Shown: positions 27,091-36,252 of the stretch, piece by piece
How positions within the stretch are numbered: position 1 is the stretch's first letter
Layout: each line of letters starts with the position of its first letter
Source: Bradyrhizobium tropiciagri
Lineage (GTDB): Bacteria; Pseudomonadota; Alphaproteobacteria; Rhizobiales; Xanthobacteraceae
Length of the DNA: 64,000 nt
Reading direction: 5' to 3'
Assembly: GCF_018130505.1 (NCBI RefSeq)
Contig: NZ_JAFCKH010000004.1
Location: 310,001-374,000, forward strand
The notes under the pieces: model-generated
The model's database searches: none
Told to the model about the DNA's origin: nothing
Seen by the model: the letters and a program-made list of their open reading frames with translations, nothing else
Made by a program: the position numbers and the translations under genes

Positions 27091-28932
27091 ATGACGCTGC
27101 ACGCATCCGTAATACCCGTCGAGACGCCGCAGGCGTTCCTCGGCGTGACGCGGTCGCTGACCGGAAAACTCTGGCGCGACCGGCTGGATGCGCGCGGCGC
27201 GGCGCGCGCGCTCGCGATCGTGCAGCGCCACAATCTGCCGGAGATGCTGGCGCGCGTGCTGGCCGGGCGCGACGTCGAGATCGATGGTGTCGCGGACTAT
27301 CTCGATCCCACCATCCGCAAGCTGATGCCGGATCCTCACACCGTGACGGAGATGGAAGCCGCGGCCAAGCGCATCGCGGACGCCGCGGTGCGCGGCGAGA
27401 AGGTCGCGATCTTCGGCGACTATGATGTCGACGGCGCGACCTCGGCGGCGCTGCTGGCCTGGCATCTGCGCCATTGCGGGCTCGATCCGCTGATCCACAT
27501 TCCGGATCGGATCTTCGAGGGCTACGGACCGAATACGGACGCCGTGCGCGCGCTCGCCGCCAAAGGCGCGACGCTTCTCGTCACCGTCGATTGCGGCACC
27601 ACCAGCATCGAGCCGCTGGCCGAGGCGAAGAAGCTCGGGATGTCGGTGGTCGTGATCGATCATCACCAGACCGGCGATGAACTGCCCGAGGTCGACGCGC
27701 TGGTGAATCCAAACCGGCCGGACGATCTCTCCGGCCTCGGCCATCTCGCCGCCGTCGGCCTCGTGCTGGTGACATTGGTCGCCGTGAACCGCGAGTTGCG
27801 TCAGCGCGATTTCTGGACCGGCGAGATGCCGGAGCCGGATCTGCTCGGCATGCTGCATCACGTCGCGCTCGGCACCGTCGCCGACGTCGCGCCGCTGACC
27901 GGTCTCAACCGCGCCTTCGTCGCCAAGGGCCTGATCGCGATGCGTCGCCGCGATCATGTCGGCCATACCGCGCTGATGGATGTGGCGCGGTTGAACGGGC
28001 CGCCGGAGGCCTGGCACCTCGGCTTCATGCTGGGGCCGCGCATCAATGCCGGCGGCCGCATCGGGCGCGCCGATCTCGGCGTACGGCTGCTGCTCGAAGG
28101 CGACGTCTCGGAAGCGGCGCGGATCGCGGCCGAGCTCGACCGCCTCAATGCCGAGCGCCGCGTCATCGAGCAGGCGGCCGAGGCGCAGGCCGAAGCCGAG
28201 GCGCTGGCCTCGCTCGGGCTCGAGGACAAAGGCGCGGTGATCGTCACCGCCGCCGAAGGCTGGCATCCCGGCGTGGTTGGCCTCGTCGCCGCGCGGCTGA
28301 AGGAGAAGTTCGCGCGCCCTGCATTTGCGATCGCGCTCGAGCCCGGCGGCATCGGCACCGGATCGGGGCGCTCGATCGGCGGCGTCGATCTCGGCAAGGC
28401 GGTACGCCAGGCGGTGCATGATGGCTTGCTCATGAAAGGCGGCGGCCACGCGATGGCGGCCGGCGTCACGTTGCGCAAGGAGAAGCTCGCCGAATTCCGT
28501 GCCTATATGGAAAGCGCGCTCGCCGCTGACGTCGCCAACTCGCGTCACGAGAACGAGCTGTTCATCGACGGTGCGGTGAGCGCGCGCGCGGTGACGCCGG
28601 AATTCGCCGCCACGCTCAACCGCGCCGGCCCGTTCGGCGCCGCCAATCCGGAGCCCGTGATCGCGTTGCCTTCGCATCAACTGGTGTATGCCGACGAAGT
28701 CGGGCAGGCGCATTTGCGGCTGCGCTTCAAGTCCGGCGACGGCTCCGTTGTCAACGGTATCGCATTCCGTGCGGTGGGACAGAAGCTCGGCAGCGCCTTG
28801 ACGCAAAATCGCGGCCAGCAATTGCATGTGGCAGGCTCTCTCGCAGTCGACCGTTGGCAAGGCACCGAACGTGTGCAATTCCGTGTCCTCGACGTCGCGG
28901 TGCCGGATCAGGGCCCGGCGGTGATCCGATAA
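27091..28932 (+). CDS. recJ: Single-stranded-DNA-specific exonuclease RecJ
   Basis: 613 residues from the ATG at 27091; a TTG 12 nt upstream is in frame but the ATG follows GGTAGGG. It is a 5'-3' exonuclease of ssDNA in recombination and mismatch repair. DHH-superfamily motifs: IFGDYDVDGATSAALLAW, LVTVDCGTTS, VVIDHHQTGDELP, GHLAAVGLV. DHHA1 has GGGHAMAAGVTL, and the C-terminal OB-like domain includes LRLRFKSGDGSVVNGIAFR. Confidence 0.93.
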   Translation: MTLHASVIPVETPQAFLGVTRSLTGKLWRDRLDARGAARALAIVQRHNLPEMLARVLAGRDVEIDGVADYLDPTIRKLMPDPHTVTEMEAAAKRIADAAVRGEKVAIFGDYDVDGATSAALLAWHLRHCGLDPLIHIPDRIFEGYGPNTDAVRALAAKGATLLVTVDCGTTSIEPLAEAKKLGMSVVVIDHHQTGDELPEVDALVNPNRPDDLSGLGHLAAVGLVLVTLVAVNRELRQRDFWTGEMPEPDLLGMLHHVALGTVADVAPLTGLNRAFVAKGLIAMRRRDHVGHTALMDVARLNGPPEAWHLGFMLGPRINAGGRIGRADLGVRLLLEGDVSEAARIAAELDRLNAERRVIEQAAEAQAEAEALASLGLEDKGAVIVTAAEGWHPGVVGLVAARLKEKFARPAFAIALEPGGIGTGSGRSIGGVDLGKAVRQAVHDGLLMKGGGHAMAAGVTLRKEKLAEFRAYMESALAADVANSRHENELFIDGAVSARAVTPEFAATLNRAGPFGAANPEPVIALPSHQLVYADEVGQAHLRLRFKSGDGSVVNGIAFRAVGQKLGSALTQNRGQQLHVAGSLAVDRWQGTERVQFRVLDVAVPDQGPAVIR

Positions 28933-28951
28933 GAAACGAGCGGGAGTGGAC

Positions 28952-29770
28952 ATGGCAGGACAGGTTGAGGGCAAGGTCGCGCTGGTGACCGGCGGCGCGT
29001 CAGGCATCGGCGCGGCGATCGTCGAGTTGCTGGCGCAGGAGGGCGCGACCGTCGTTGCGACCGACATCGACGAGTTGAACGGGCCCGAGATTGCCGCGCG
29101 CCTCAAGAAGGCCGGACGCGAGGTGATCTTCCTGCCGCAGGATGTCACCAGCGAGGAGCGCTGGATCGAGGTCGTCGCCGAGGTCGGCAAGCGCTACGGC
29201 CGGCTCGACGTCATGGTGTCCAACGCCGGCATCGGCATCGGTGCTCCCTCGATCGTCGACATGACGCTGGCGGATTGGCGCCGGCAGACCGCGATCAATC
29301 TGGACGGCGTGTTCCTGTCGGTGAAGCATTCGCTGCCGCTGATGCGCAAGCATGGCGGCGGCTCGATCATCATGATGTCGTCGCTGGCGGGCCTGCGCGG
29401 ATCGGCGAACCTCGCCGGTTATTGCGCGACCAAGGGCGGCGTGCGGCTGTTCGCCAAGGCGATCGCGATGGAATGCGCGCAGATCGGCGACGGCATCCGC
29501 GTCAACTCGGTGCACCCCGGCATCATCGACACGCCGATCTGGGGCAAGATTCCCACCAGTGCCACCGGTGCCGGCCAGAACGCGCCGATCGATCCGGAGG
29601 AGCGCGCTCGGTTCGCGACGCCGCTCGGCCGCGCCGGCCATGCAATCGAGATCGCGCAGGGCGTGTTGTATCTCGCGTCGGATGCATCGCGTTACGTGAC
29701 CGGCACCGAGCTCGTGATCGACGGCGGCATGAATGCGGGCGGCGTGGTGCGGCAGCCTCCGGCTGGCTAG
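28952..29770 (+). CDS. Short-chain dehydrogenase/reductase
   Basis: 272 residues from the ATG at 28952, placed by CGGGAG 6 nt upstream rather than the GTG at 28946. Motifs: TGGASGIGAAIVE, SNAGIGIG, MMSSLAG (Ser) and YCATKGGVRLFAKA (Tyr/Lys), with a C-terminal YVTGTELVIDGGMNAGG. It resembles cyclopentanol or 3-alpha/20-beta hydroxysteroid dehydrogenases. The substrate is unknown. It is 19 nt after recJ, so possibly cotranscribed. Confidence 0.87.
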   Translation: MAGQVEGKVALVTGGASGIGAAIVELLAQEGATVVATDIDELNGPEIAARLKKAGREVIFLPQDVTSEERWIEVVAEVGKRYGRLDVMVSNAGIGIGAPSIVDMTLADWRRQTAINLDGVFLSVKHSLPLMRKHGGGSIIMMSSLAGLRGSANLAGYCATKGGVRLFAKAIAMECAQIGDGIRVNSVHPGIIDTPIWGKIPTSATGAGQNAPIDPEERARFATPLGRAGHAIEIAQGVLYLASDASRYVTGTELVIDGGMNAGGVVRQPPAG

Positions 29771-29774
29771 TTTG

Positions 29775-29838
29775 TAGCCCGCATGAGCGAAGCGACATGC
29801 GGGAATGTCCCCGGGTATCGCTGCGCTCTCCCAGGCTA
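29775..29838. repeat. Intergenic repeat bounded by GTAGCC/GGCTAC
   Basis: GTAGCC (29775-29780) and GGCTAC (29833-29838) bracket an inner hairpin CCCGCATG...CATGCGGG (29778-29803). I recall this as a frequent Bradyrhizobium intergenic element. It sits between two convergent genes. Confidence 0.75.
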
Positions 29839-29862
29839 CGAAGCTCAAACGCCAGAAGAAGG

Positions 29863-31098
29863 CTAACCGCCTTGCCTGAGCCGCGCCAGCACCTTCAGCC
29901 CGCCGTAACCATCGGCGGGCAGCAAGCCTGCCTTGGTCTGGAAATCCTTGATCGCCTTCATGGTGTCGTTGCCGACGCGCCCGTCGGTGCCGCCGGTGTC
30001 GAAACCGGCTTTTGTGAGCCGCGTCTGCATCTCCTGCACCTCGGCGAGCGTCAGTGCGCGCTCCGAGCCCGGGAACGGCTGGATGAAGGGCGGTCCGCCG
30101 AGGCAGCGGTCGCCGAGATGGCAGATCGCGAGCGCATAGTTCATCGAGGGGTTGTAGCTCTTCACCGAATAGAAGTTCGGCCCCAGCAGGAAGGCGGGGC
30201 CGCCGGCGACGGGGATCCAGAGCTGCGCCGACGCATTCGGCTGCGGGAACGGCTGGCCGTCGGCGCGGGTCACGCCGGCGCTGGCCCAGGCCGCGTAGCT
30301 GCGACTGCCGCCGGCGCCGCCGCCGGGGGCGCGGACCTCGTAGCCCCAGTGCTCGCCACGGTGCCATTTGCCGCGGTTGATCAGGTATTTTGCCGTCGAG
30401 CCCAGCGCATCGTCGGGGCGGCCGAACGGTGAGACCTTGCCGTCGCCGTCGTAGTCGAAGCCGACATTGAGCCAGACTTCCGGCATCCATTGCGAATGGC
30501 CCATCGCGCCGGCCCAGGAGCCGTTCATCTCGTCCGGCGTGCTCCAGCCGCGCTGCACGATCTTCATCGCGTTGATCAGCTCGGTTTCCCAATAGGCCTT
30601 GCGGCGCGGCTCGTTCCAGGCGAGCGCGGCGAGCGAGGGAAACACCGGCGTCATGTGGTTCTGCTGCACCAGCGGATCGCCATAGGCCGATTCGACGCCC
30701 CATAGCGCCAGCAGCGTGCCGCGCTCGACGCCGAAGTCGCGCTCGATCCGGCCGAACAGCGCCTCGTTCTTTTTCAGCGCCTCGCGGCCGTGGATGACGC
30801 GCCAGTCGGAGACGCGCCGGTTGATGTACTGCCAGATCTGTTCGTGGAACTCCGGCTGATTGCGCATCTGCCGGAACACGCTCATGTCGGGCTCGACCCG
30901 GCCCATGCACCGGCTCCAGGTCGCGTCCGTGATGCCCTTTGCGGCTGCCTTGGCGCGGAAGCTGTCGCGCCATTGGTCGAAGCCGGCAGGCGCCGCGGCC
31001 AGCGCACCGAGAGGAGCTACGAACATCGTGCCAGCGGCGAGCCCCGCCTTCAGGATGGCGCGGCGGGCAGGGGACGTCGGAGAATCAAGCTGTTTCAT
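29863..31098 (-). CDS. Lytic murein transglycosylase (MltB/SLT_2 type) with peptidoglycan-binding domain
   Basis: 411 residues. SPARRAILKAGLAAGTMFVAP is a Tat- or Sec-type signal. The SLT_2 catalytic domain spans ~35-320, with the catalytic Glu in LLALWGVESAYGDPLVQQ and WAGAMGHSQWMPEVWLNVGFDYDGDGKVSPF. The C-terminal ~60 residues form a peptidoglycan-binding module (EVQEMQTRLTKAGFDTGGTDGRVGNDTMKAIKDFQ). It cleaves glycan strands to 1,6-anhydro ends in the periplasm. Confidence 0.9.
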   Translation of the reverse strand: MKQLDSPTSPARRAILKAGLAAGTMFVAPLGALAAAPAGFDQWRDSFRAKAAAKGITDATWSRCMGRVEPDMSVFRQMRNQPEFHEQIWQYINRRVSDWRVIHGREALKKNEALFGRIERDFGVERGTLLALWGVESAYGDPLVQQNHMTPVFPSLAALAWNEPRRKAYWETELINAMKIVQRGWSTPDEMNGSWAGAMGHSQWMPEVWLNVGFDYDGDGKVSPFGRPDDALGSTAKYLINRGKWHRGEHWGYEVRAPGGGAGGSRSYAAWASAGVTRADGQPFPQPNASAQLWIPVAGGPAFLLGPNFYSVKSYNPSMNYALAICHLGDRCLGGPPFIQPFPGSERALTLAEVQEMQTRLTKAGFDTGGTDGRVGNDTMKAIKDFQTKAGLLPADGYGGLKVLARLRQGG

Positions 31099-31161
31099 AT
31101 GCCCAGTCTAGCGGCGCTGCCGGAATGGGCCAAAAGCCATGACGCCGCGGGAACATCATTT

Positions 31162-31209
31162 GAGCATGACCCGACCGGAAAACCGGTGCCCACTTTCCGG
31201 GTCAAGCTC
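31162..31209. repeat. Intergenic inverted repeat of the GAGCATGA family
   Basis: GAGCATGACCCG starts at 31162 and CGGGTCAAGCTC ends at 31209. An inner ACCGGAAAACCGGT lies between. It is a divergent relative of the hairpin at 10184-10232 and touches the stop codon of the MarR gene. Confidence 0.75.
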
Positions 31210-31811
31210 TAGCTATCCTGCAAATCTGTGGCGATTTTTGACAGCCATTGGCGGACCGCGCGTTCCGCCTTCTCGTCCAGTCCGGCGGCGAGCCGTCGCT
31301 CCTGGGCCTGGGCGATCTGCCGGCACTTCTCCAGCAGCGTGGTTCCATGGCCGGTCAGCGTCCACTGCAACACCCGGCCGTGCACCGGGTGCGGCGTCTT
31401 GCGAATGGCGCCATCGCGTTCGAGATTTTTGATGATCACGCTGACGGTCTGCGGCGTCAGCAACGCGACGCGCGCGAGGTCGGCGCCCGACAGCCCCGGA
31501 TAGGCCTTCAGCATGGTGAGCACCACGAACTGCGGCGTGGTCACGCCGAGCTGCGCCAGCGCGCGCTCCATCGACAGCCGCGAGGCGGCATGCGCCTGCC
31601 GGAGCAGATAGGCAAGATAGCCCTGCTCGCCGCGTTTACCCTCGCCCGGCGGCGGAGGGACGTGCAATGCGGGCGTGGCTTTGGCCGAAAAGCGATCTGC
31701 TGCGGCCGCTTTGCCGACCGGACGCGCGAGGGCGGCTCCGGATTTCCTTCTTTTCTGCATTCCCGCCATGTCGCCCGATGCCGTCTTCGCCGATGCCTGT
31801 GCCTTGCCCAT
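31209..31811 (-). CDS. MarR family transcriptional regulator
   Basis: 200 residues from the ATG at 31811. The first ~50 residues are a Lys/Ala/Pro-rich extension. The winged HTH has GVTTPQFVVLTMLKAYPGLSGADLARVALLTPQTVSVIIKNLERDGAIRKTPHPVHGRVLQWTLTGHG, the MarR core with the HGR wing. It is divergent from the AhpD-like/cupin genes with two palindromic sites between, so it most likely represses both directions and responds to an oxidant or phenolic ligand (inference). Confidence 0.88.
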   Translation of the reverse strand: MGKAQASAKTASGDMAGMQKRRKSGAALARPVGKAAAADRFSAKATPALHVPPPPGEGKRGEQGYLAYLLRQAHAASRLSMERALAQLGVTTPQFVVLTMLKAYPGLSGADLARVALLTPQTVSVIIKNLERDGAIRKTPHPVHGRVLQWTLTGHGTTLLEKCRQIAQAQERRLAAGLDEKAERAVRQWLSKIATDLQDS

Positions 31812-31813
31812 GA

Positions 31814-31848
31814 TATCAGGGCTCTGATAATGTATCAGTGCACTGATA
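31814..31848. promoter_or_regulatory. Two MarR-type operator palindromes
   Basis: TATCAGTGCACTGATA (31833-31848) is a perfect 16-bp palindrome. TATCAGGGCTCTGATA (31814-31829) is the same site with one asymmetric pair. They are separated by 3 bp in the 53-bp space between two divergent starts, the expected layout for MarR dimer operators. Confidence 0.8.
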
Positions 31849-31864
31849 ACATGAGGCCAGGCAG

Positions 31865-32344
31865 ATGTCACACGCCCGCAAGGAATACACCGATTTCGAG
31901 AAGCTCGCGCCCGATGTGTTCGCCGCGGTGCGCTCGCTCGGCCAGTTCGCGGCCAAGGCCGGTCTGGACAAGCAGCTGCTTGAGCTCGTCAAGCTGCGTG
32001 CCTCGCAGATCAACGGCTGTGCCTTCTGCGTGCAGTATCACGTCCTGCAGGGCGAAAGCTTCGGCGTTCCCGCCGACAAGCTGAACCTTCTGGTGGCGTG
32101 GCGCGATGCACCGCAGTTCTCGGCGCGCGAGCGTGCCGCGCTGGCCTGGACCGAGGCGCTGACGACACTGCCGAACGGCGTCAGCGACGCGATCTATGCC
32201 GAGGTCGCCGCCGAATTCCCCGAGCCGGAGCTGACCTATCTCACCTCGGCGATCGCATCGATCAATGTCTGGAACAGGTTCGGTGCGGCCTATCGCTGGA
32301 CGCCGCCGGCGCGCAAGCAAAGGGCTAATGCGGCGGCCTCGTGA
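31865..32344 (+). CDS. Carboxymuconolactone decarboxylase family protein (AhpD-like)
   Basis: 159 residues, all-helical AhpD fold. The redox site is KLRASQINGCAFCVQYHVLQG (CxxC with a conserved His), the signature of AhpD-type alkylhydroperoxidases rather than of true decarboxylases. Members reduce peroxides through a thiol relay. It leads a two-gene unit with the cupin gene, opposite the MarR regulator, suggesting peroxide or electrophile defence. Confidence 0.88.
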   Translation: MSHARKEYTDFEKLAPDVFAAVRSLGQFAAKAGLDKQLLELVKLRASQINGCAFCVQYHVLQGESFGVPADKLNLLVAWRDAPQFSARERAALAWTEALTTLPNGVSDAIYAEVAAEFPEPELTYLTSAIASINVWNRFGAAYRWTPPARKQRANAAAS

Positions 32345-32393
32345 AGCCGCCGGCAAGACGATCTGAACGACAATCGAACAGGGAGAAGAAACG

Positions 32394-32900
32394 ATGACCA
32401 CGCTGACTGCGCCAGTGTCTCTTCCATTCATGCGACCGCCGCGACCGGTCTCACTGGCCGTCGTCGCAGGCCTCGCCTGCGCGTTCGTGATCGGCAAGGC
32501 GTTGCCGCTTCCGATGGATACGATCTCGGCGGTGATCGCGCCGCTGTGCGCCAGCGCGAATGCGGCGTCGCCGCTCGACAAGGTCGAGGTCATCACCTCG
32601 CACGCGCTGCCGAACGTGGCGGGCAAGCGCGTCACCGTGGTGCGCGTGTTCTACGGTCCCGGCGGATTCACGCCGCCGCACCGCCATTCGGGCTCGGTGA
32701 CGGCCTACATCACCAAGGGCGAGATCCGCTCCCAGCTCGGCGGCGGGCCGGTCGAGACCTTCAAGGTCGGCCAGTCCTTCTTCGAGCCGCCGGGCTCCAC
32801 CCACATGGTCTCGGCCAATGCGAGCAACACCGAGCCGGCCGAGCTGATCGCGGTGTTCGTCGCCGACGAGGGCGCGCAGCTGACGACGATGCTGGAATAG
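32394..32900 (+). CDS. Membrane-anchored or exported cupin domain protein
   Basis: 168 residues. An N-terminal hydrophobic segment (PVSLAVVAGLACAFVIGKALPL) is followed by a single cupin: GGFTPPHRHSGSVTAYITKGEI (the HxH and Glu-like metal site) and FFEPPGSTHMVSANAS. Likely periplasmic. It is 49 nt after the AhpD-like gene, with GGGAGAAG before the start. Small cupins bind a metal and a small ligand; the function is not specified. Confidence 0.82.
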   Translation: MTTLTAPVSLPFMRPPRPVSLAVVAGLACAFVIGKALPLPMDTISAVIAPLCASANAASPLDKVEVITSHALPNVAGKRVTVVRVFYGPGGFTPPHRHSGSVTAYITKGEIRSQLGGGPVETFKVGQSFFEPPGSTHMVSANASNTEPAELIAVFVADEGAQLTTMLE

Positions 32901-32909
32901 CGGCGCGCG

Positions 32910-33362
32910 CTAGATACCCGCGCGCGCCAGGGGATCCCGGCCGAACCGGTTGTCTCCCTTCAATCCCGGCAGCAGGCTCAGCGTCCCCACGATCGCAAGG
33001 TAGGGTATCCAGGTTCTTTCGTGGAGCGCGCCGGCGAGGTGGGGAACCCCCAGAATGGCCAGCGCCCACCAGCCGGAGACGTTGAGGTCGTGCAGCCGCT
33101 TCACGATGATCGCGGCGAACGGCCACAAGGAAAGGATGAGCAGAAGACTCGTGATGGAAACGTCATCGCCCGGTGGGCTGTTGGTATAGTAGCGCGGCGC
33201 GGAGCCGAACCTGGTCCCGATACGGATGACGAGGATGTCGACCAGGACGAGACCAAAAAAGCCCAGGCTGAACTCCTGCCGGCTGATGCGGCCTTTCACT
33301 CGGAGAAAAAACCAGATGAAAGTCGAGAGCATGCCTGGTTGCGGTCCGGCCTGTGAGGGCAT
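32910..33362 (-). CDS. DUF805 membrane protein
   Basis: 150 residues. It has the DUF805 signature: FFLRVKGRISRQEFSLGFFGL near the N-terminus, KRLHDLNVSGWWALAILG and a terminal GLKGDNRFGRDPL. Three or four hydrophobic helices. The function of the family is unknown. It is convergent with the cupin gene. Confidence 0.85.
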   Translation of the reverse strand: MPSQAGPQPGMLSTFIWFFLRVKGRISRQEFSLGFFGLVLVDILVIRIGTRFGSAPRYYTNSPPGDDVSITSLLLILSLWPFAAIIVKRLHDLNVSGWWALAILGVPHLAGALHERTWIPYLAIVGTLSLLPGLKGDNRFGRDPLARAGI

Positions 33363-33676
33363 CAGCGATACACCTGCGTCCGTCGATGGAAGCGGAATCG
33401 GATCCCGCGATTTGGCGGCCGTTCGTCAGTGCGGCTGCCGTGCCCATCTTGATCGACGCAGCGGGCGTTTGTCTCCGTGACATGACGCGCATGTGGTTGC
33501 GAAATGGAACCGGTGGCTGCGCCGCCTGTCGCGCGGCTTCCATCGGGGGTTGGCAAGGTAGGCCGGGTGGTACAGCGTGATTGATGGAAACTGGATCACC
33601 TCGACCGTGATTGTCCGCGCTATGTGTCGAGTTCTGATGCCCACCGACGCGCAAGCGACTGCAGAGGAATGAACCG
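33363..33676. other. Intergenic region, nothing clear
   Basis: 314 bases between two divergent genes. Open frames here are short, overlap one another in opposite strands and show no recognisable protein. It presumably holds both promoters. No repeat or hairpin stands out. Confidence 0.5.
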
Positions 33677-34570
33677 ATGACCAATCTGAAGGGACTTTCC
33701 GCGTTTCCCATCACGCCGTCGGATCGCGATGGACGGGTCGATGTCGGCGCCCTCAGGGCGCTGCTGGAGCCGTTGATCGCCGCGAAAGTGGATTCGATCG
33801 GGCTGCTTGGCAGCACCGGCTCATATCCGTATTTCGGCCGGGACGAGCGGCGGCGTGCCGTTCAGGCGGCCGTTCGCCTTGCAGAGGGGACGACGCCGAT
33901 CCTGGTCGGGATCGGCGCGCTGCGCACCGACGAGACCGTGAGGCTGGCGCAGGACGCGCGCGATGCCGGCGCGGCGGCAGGGCTGTTGGCGGCCGTCTCC
34001 TACACGCCGCTCACGGATGACGAGGTGTTCGAGCATTTCCGAACGGTCGCGCACGAAAGCGGGTTGCCGATCTGCATCTACGACAATCCCGGCACCACGC
34101 ATTTTCGTTTCACGCCGGCGCTGATCGGTCGTTTGAGCCGCGTCGATGGCATCGTGGCGGTGAAGAGTCCGGCGCTGGATGCTGCAGCCGTGCCGGGCCA
34201 TTTGCAGGAGCTGCGAGCCGCGACGCCGGATGGCTTCTCGCTCGGCTACAGCGCCGACTGGAATTGCACCGCGGCGCTGTTGGCCGGTTGCGACACCTGG
34301 TACAGCGTTCTCGCGGGAGTCTTTCCGCGGATTTGCGCCGAGATCGTCCGTGCTGCCGCGAGCGGCAATGCCGCGGAGGCGCGACGCCTCGACGCGAGCC
34401 TGCAGCCGGTCTGGGACCTGTTCAAGACGTTCTCGAGTATTCGCGTGGCCTACGCGCTCGCCAATCTCAGAGGCATCTGTGTGGCTGAGCCGCCGCTGCC
34501 GATCATGCCGCTGCCTGCCGAGGCCCAGAGCCGGGTCAAGGAAGTCATGGCCGGAATGCAGATTGATTGA
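33677..34570 (+). CDS. Dihydrodipicolinate synthase/N-acetylneuraminate lyase family aldolase
   Basis: 297 residues, DapA-like TIM barrel. It begins LKGLSAFPITPSDRDGRVDVGAL and has LLGSTGSYPYFGRDERRRAV. The catalytic Tyr is in VSYTPLTDDEVFEHF and YDNPGTTHF, and the Schiff-base Lys in GIVAVKSPALD. True DapA usually has GTTGE; here GSTGSYPYF and the lone setting argue for a catabolic lyase of unknown substrate rather than lysine synthesis. Confidence 0.85.
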   Translation: MTNLKGLSAFPITPSDRDGRVDVGALRALLEPLIAAKVDSIGLLGSTGSYPYFGRDERRRAVQAAVRLAEGTTPILVGIGALRTDETVRLAQDARDAGAAAGLLAAVSYTPLTDDEVFEHFRTVAHESGLPICIYDNPGTTHFRFTPALIGRLSRVDGIVAVKSPALDAAAVPGHLQELRAATPDGFSLGYSADWNCTAALLAGCDTWYSVLAGVFPRICAEIVRAAASGNAAEARRLDASLQPVWDLFKTFSSIRVAYALANLRGICVAEPPLPIMPLPAEAQSRVKEVMAGMQID

Positions 34571-34595
34571 TGGTGCGGCAGGCGCGCGCCGCGCG

Positions 34596-36173
34596 CTAAT
34601 TGCCGCCACCTTCCTGGGTGTCGATGTGGCGCGCGACGTCGTCCGGCAGGGCATGGGCCACGGCTGACGCGGGCGGCGGCTCCGGCCCGATCTCGCGGCC
34701 GCGGCCGCGGATCAGCCGCTCATAGGCCGACACCAGCGTGGTGTAGGGATTGACCCACAGCCAGCCGTCGCGCGTGAACACCTGCACGTCGAAATGCAGG
34801 TGCCGCGACGTGCCGTTGGGGTGGTCGAGATAGTTCGAGACCACGCCGATCTTCTCGCCCTCTTCGACGCGGCGGCCGTTGAGCAGGCCGTCGCTATCCA
34901 TCGCCGTCGGATTCATGTGCATGTAGCGGAAGCGGACATGCTCGGTGCGGGTGTTGACCTGCACCGTCGCGGCCTGCTGCTGTGCCGAGCGGATCACGAT
35001 GCCGTCGCGCGCCGCCACCACCGCCTGCTGCCTGGGATCGCAGCCGGTATTGCCGTCCACCGGACACGCGGCGGGTTTGATGTCCTGACCCTGATGGCCG
35101 AAGCCGCTGTCGCATTGCCCGACCTCGAAGCTGCGCGCCTCGCAGAAATTGTCCTGCCACGGATATTCGGTGGCCGCCGACCTGCGTGGCGCGAAGGATT
35201 GCGAATGCGCGAACGCCGGCGCGTTCTCGAGCGGAAAGCGGATCTGCGAATAGACGGTGAGGTCGGCGTGGCCGCCTTGCTTGCGTCCGCCGCTGCCGGC
35301 CACGATGTCGCCGCTGGGGCGATAGGTGAAATCGGATGATTGGGCCGCCGGCCGATCGGCGAGCTCGGAGGCGATGTCGCTGCGCGGCCGTGACGGCTGT
35401 CCGCCGGCGATCCGCAACGCCTTCAGGAAGCGCTCGGCGACCGGGTAGGCCTCGCGGCACGCCAGCCGCTTCGACCGCGGCACGCTGTCGAGACACTGGA
35501 TCGACACCACATAGGGAATGCCGAAGCGGGTGAAGGCATAGCGGAGATAGCCTTCGCGGATGAAGCGGCGCATGTCAGGGAATTGACTGGCGAGCGCCTT
35601 GACCGGCTCGCCCTTGCCGCCGAGCCGGTCGGCGAGGTCGTAGACCAGGATCGAGCCCGAGATCTGCACCTCGACCGGTTTGGCAAAGATCCGCGGTGGC
35701 ATGCCGTCACCGGCACCCGGCGCGAGCGAGAACACCGCGTCATAGCCGGACCCGCCGGCATGGAAGACGTCGGCGGCGCGGAAGTCGGCCTGATAGCGGG
35801 ACACGGAAAGGCTGTCCGGCGCGCCGCCTTGCCGCGCCTCGAGGTAGCTCGCAGTGTCGAACGGCAGCAGCACGGGGATCGGGCTGCGGGCGATGCCCGG
35901 GAAGATCGGCGATGTGATCGCGTTCAACTGCACCAAAGCCGGTGTCGAACGTGGATCGGAGGCCGGGACGCGACGCTGGCTCGCAAAGCTGAAGCTCGGA
36001 GCGATCGCCGGCCGGGCGTTGATCTCCTGCCGCAGCTGGTCCAGTGCGCCGCGCCATTCGACCCGCATGGCCGAAATCGACGGCGTCCTGAATTCGTCGG
36101 CGGAAGCGCCGGGGAGAATCAGAAAAAAGGCTGCCAGCCAGCAACCGCACAGGCTGACAACCTTCGTATTCAC
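34596..36173 (-). CDS. M23 family metallopeptidase
   Basis: 525 residues. A signal peptide (CGCWLAAFFLILPGASA) is followed by ~330 residues without a known domain, then a LytM/M23 domain at the C-terminus. Zinc ligands are HQGQDI (HxxxD), with RYMHMNP and HLHFDVQVFTRDGWLWVNPY (HxH). It should cut peptidoglycan cross-bridges or act as an amidase activator in the periplasm. The catalytic His set looks complete. The long N-terminal domain may be a family-specific regulator. Confidence 0.87.
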   Translation of the reverse strand: MNTKVVSLCGCWLAAFFLILPGASADEFRTPSISAMRVEWRGALDQLRQEINARPAIAPSFSFASQRRVPASDPRSTPALVQLNAITSPIFPGIARSPIPVLLPFDTASYLEARQGGAPDSLSVSRYQADFRAADVFHAGGSGYDAVFSLAPGAGDGMPPRIFAKPVEVQISGSILVYDLADRLGGKGEPVKALASQFPDMRRFIREGYLRYAFTRFGIPYVVSIQCLDSVPRSKRLACREAYPVAERFLKALRIAGGQPSRPRSDIASELADRPAAQSSDFTYRPSGDIVAGSGGRKQGGHADLTVYSQIRFPLENAPAFAHSQSFAPRRSAATEYPWQDNFCEARSFEVGQCDSGFGHQGQDIKPAACPVDGNTGCDPRQQAVVAARDGIVIRSAQQQAATVQVNTRTEHVRFRYMHMNPTAMDSDGLLNGRRVEEGEKIGVVSNYLDHPNGTSRHLHFDVQVFTRDGWLWVNPYTTLVSAYERLIRGRGREIGPEPPPASAVAHALPDDVARHIDTQEGGGN

Positions 36174-36210
36174 TTCGCCTCCGGCTCGATTGTTACGCCG
36201 GAGGGATTAA

Positions 36211-36251
36211 AGCATGATCCGGAAGTTCATTCCAAAGCATCGCGTATCAAG
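36211..36251. repeat. Degenerate copy of the GCATGATCCGGAA repeat
   Basis: AGCATGATCCGGAAGTTC matches the left half of the repeat at 10184-10232, but the right half has decayed (AAAGCATCGCG). It lies between the M23 gene start and the efp stop. Confidence 0.6.
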
Positions 36252-36252
36252 C

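Noticed and set aside
33426-33816. Short frames on both strands in the gap before the DapA-like gene
   Set aside because: Overlapping, Arg/His-rich, no ribosome sites and no recognisable protein.
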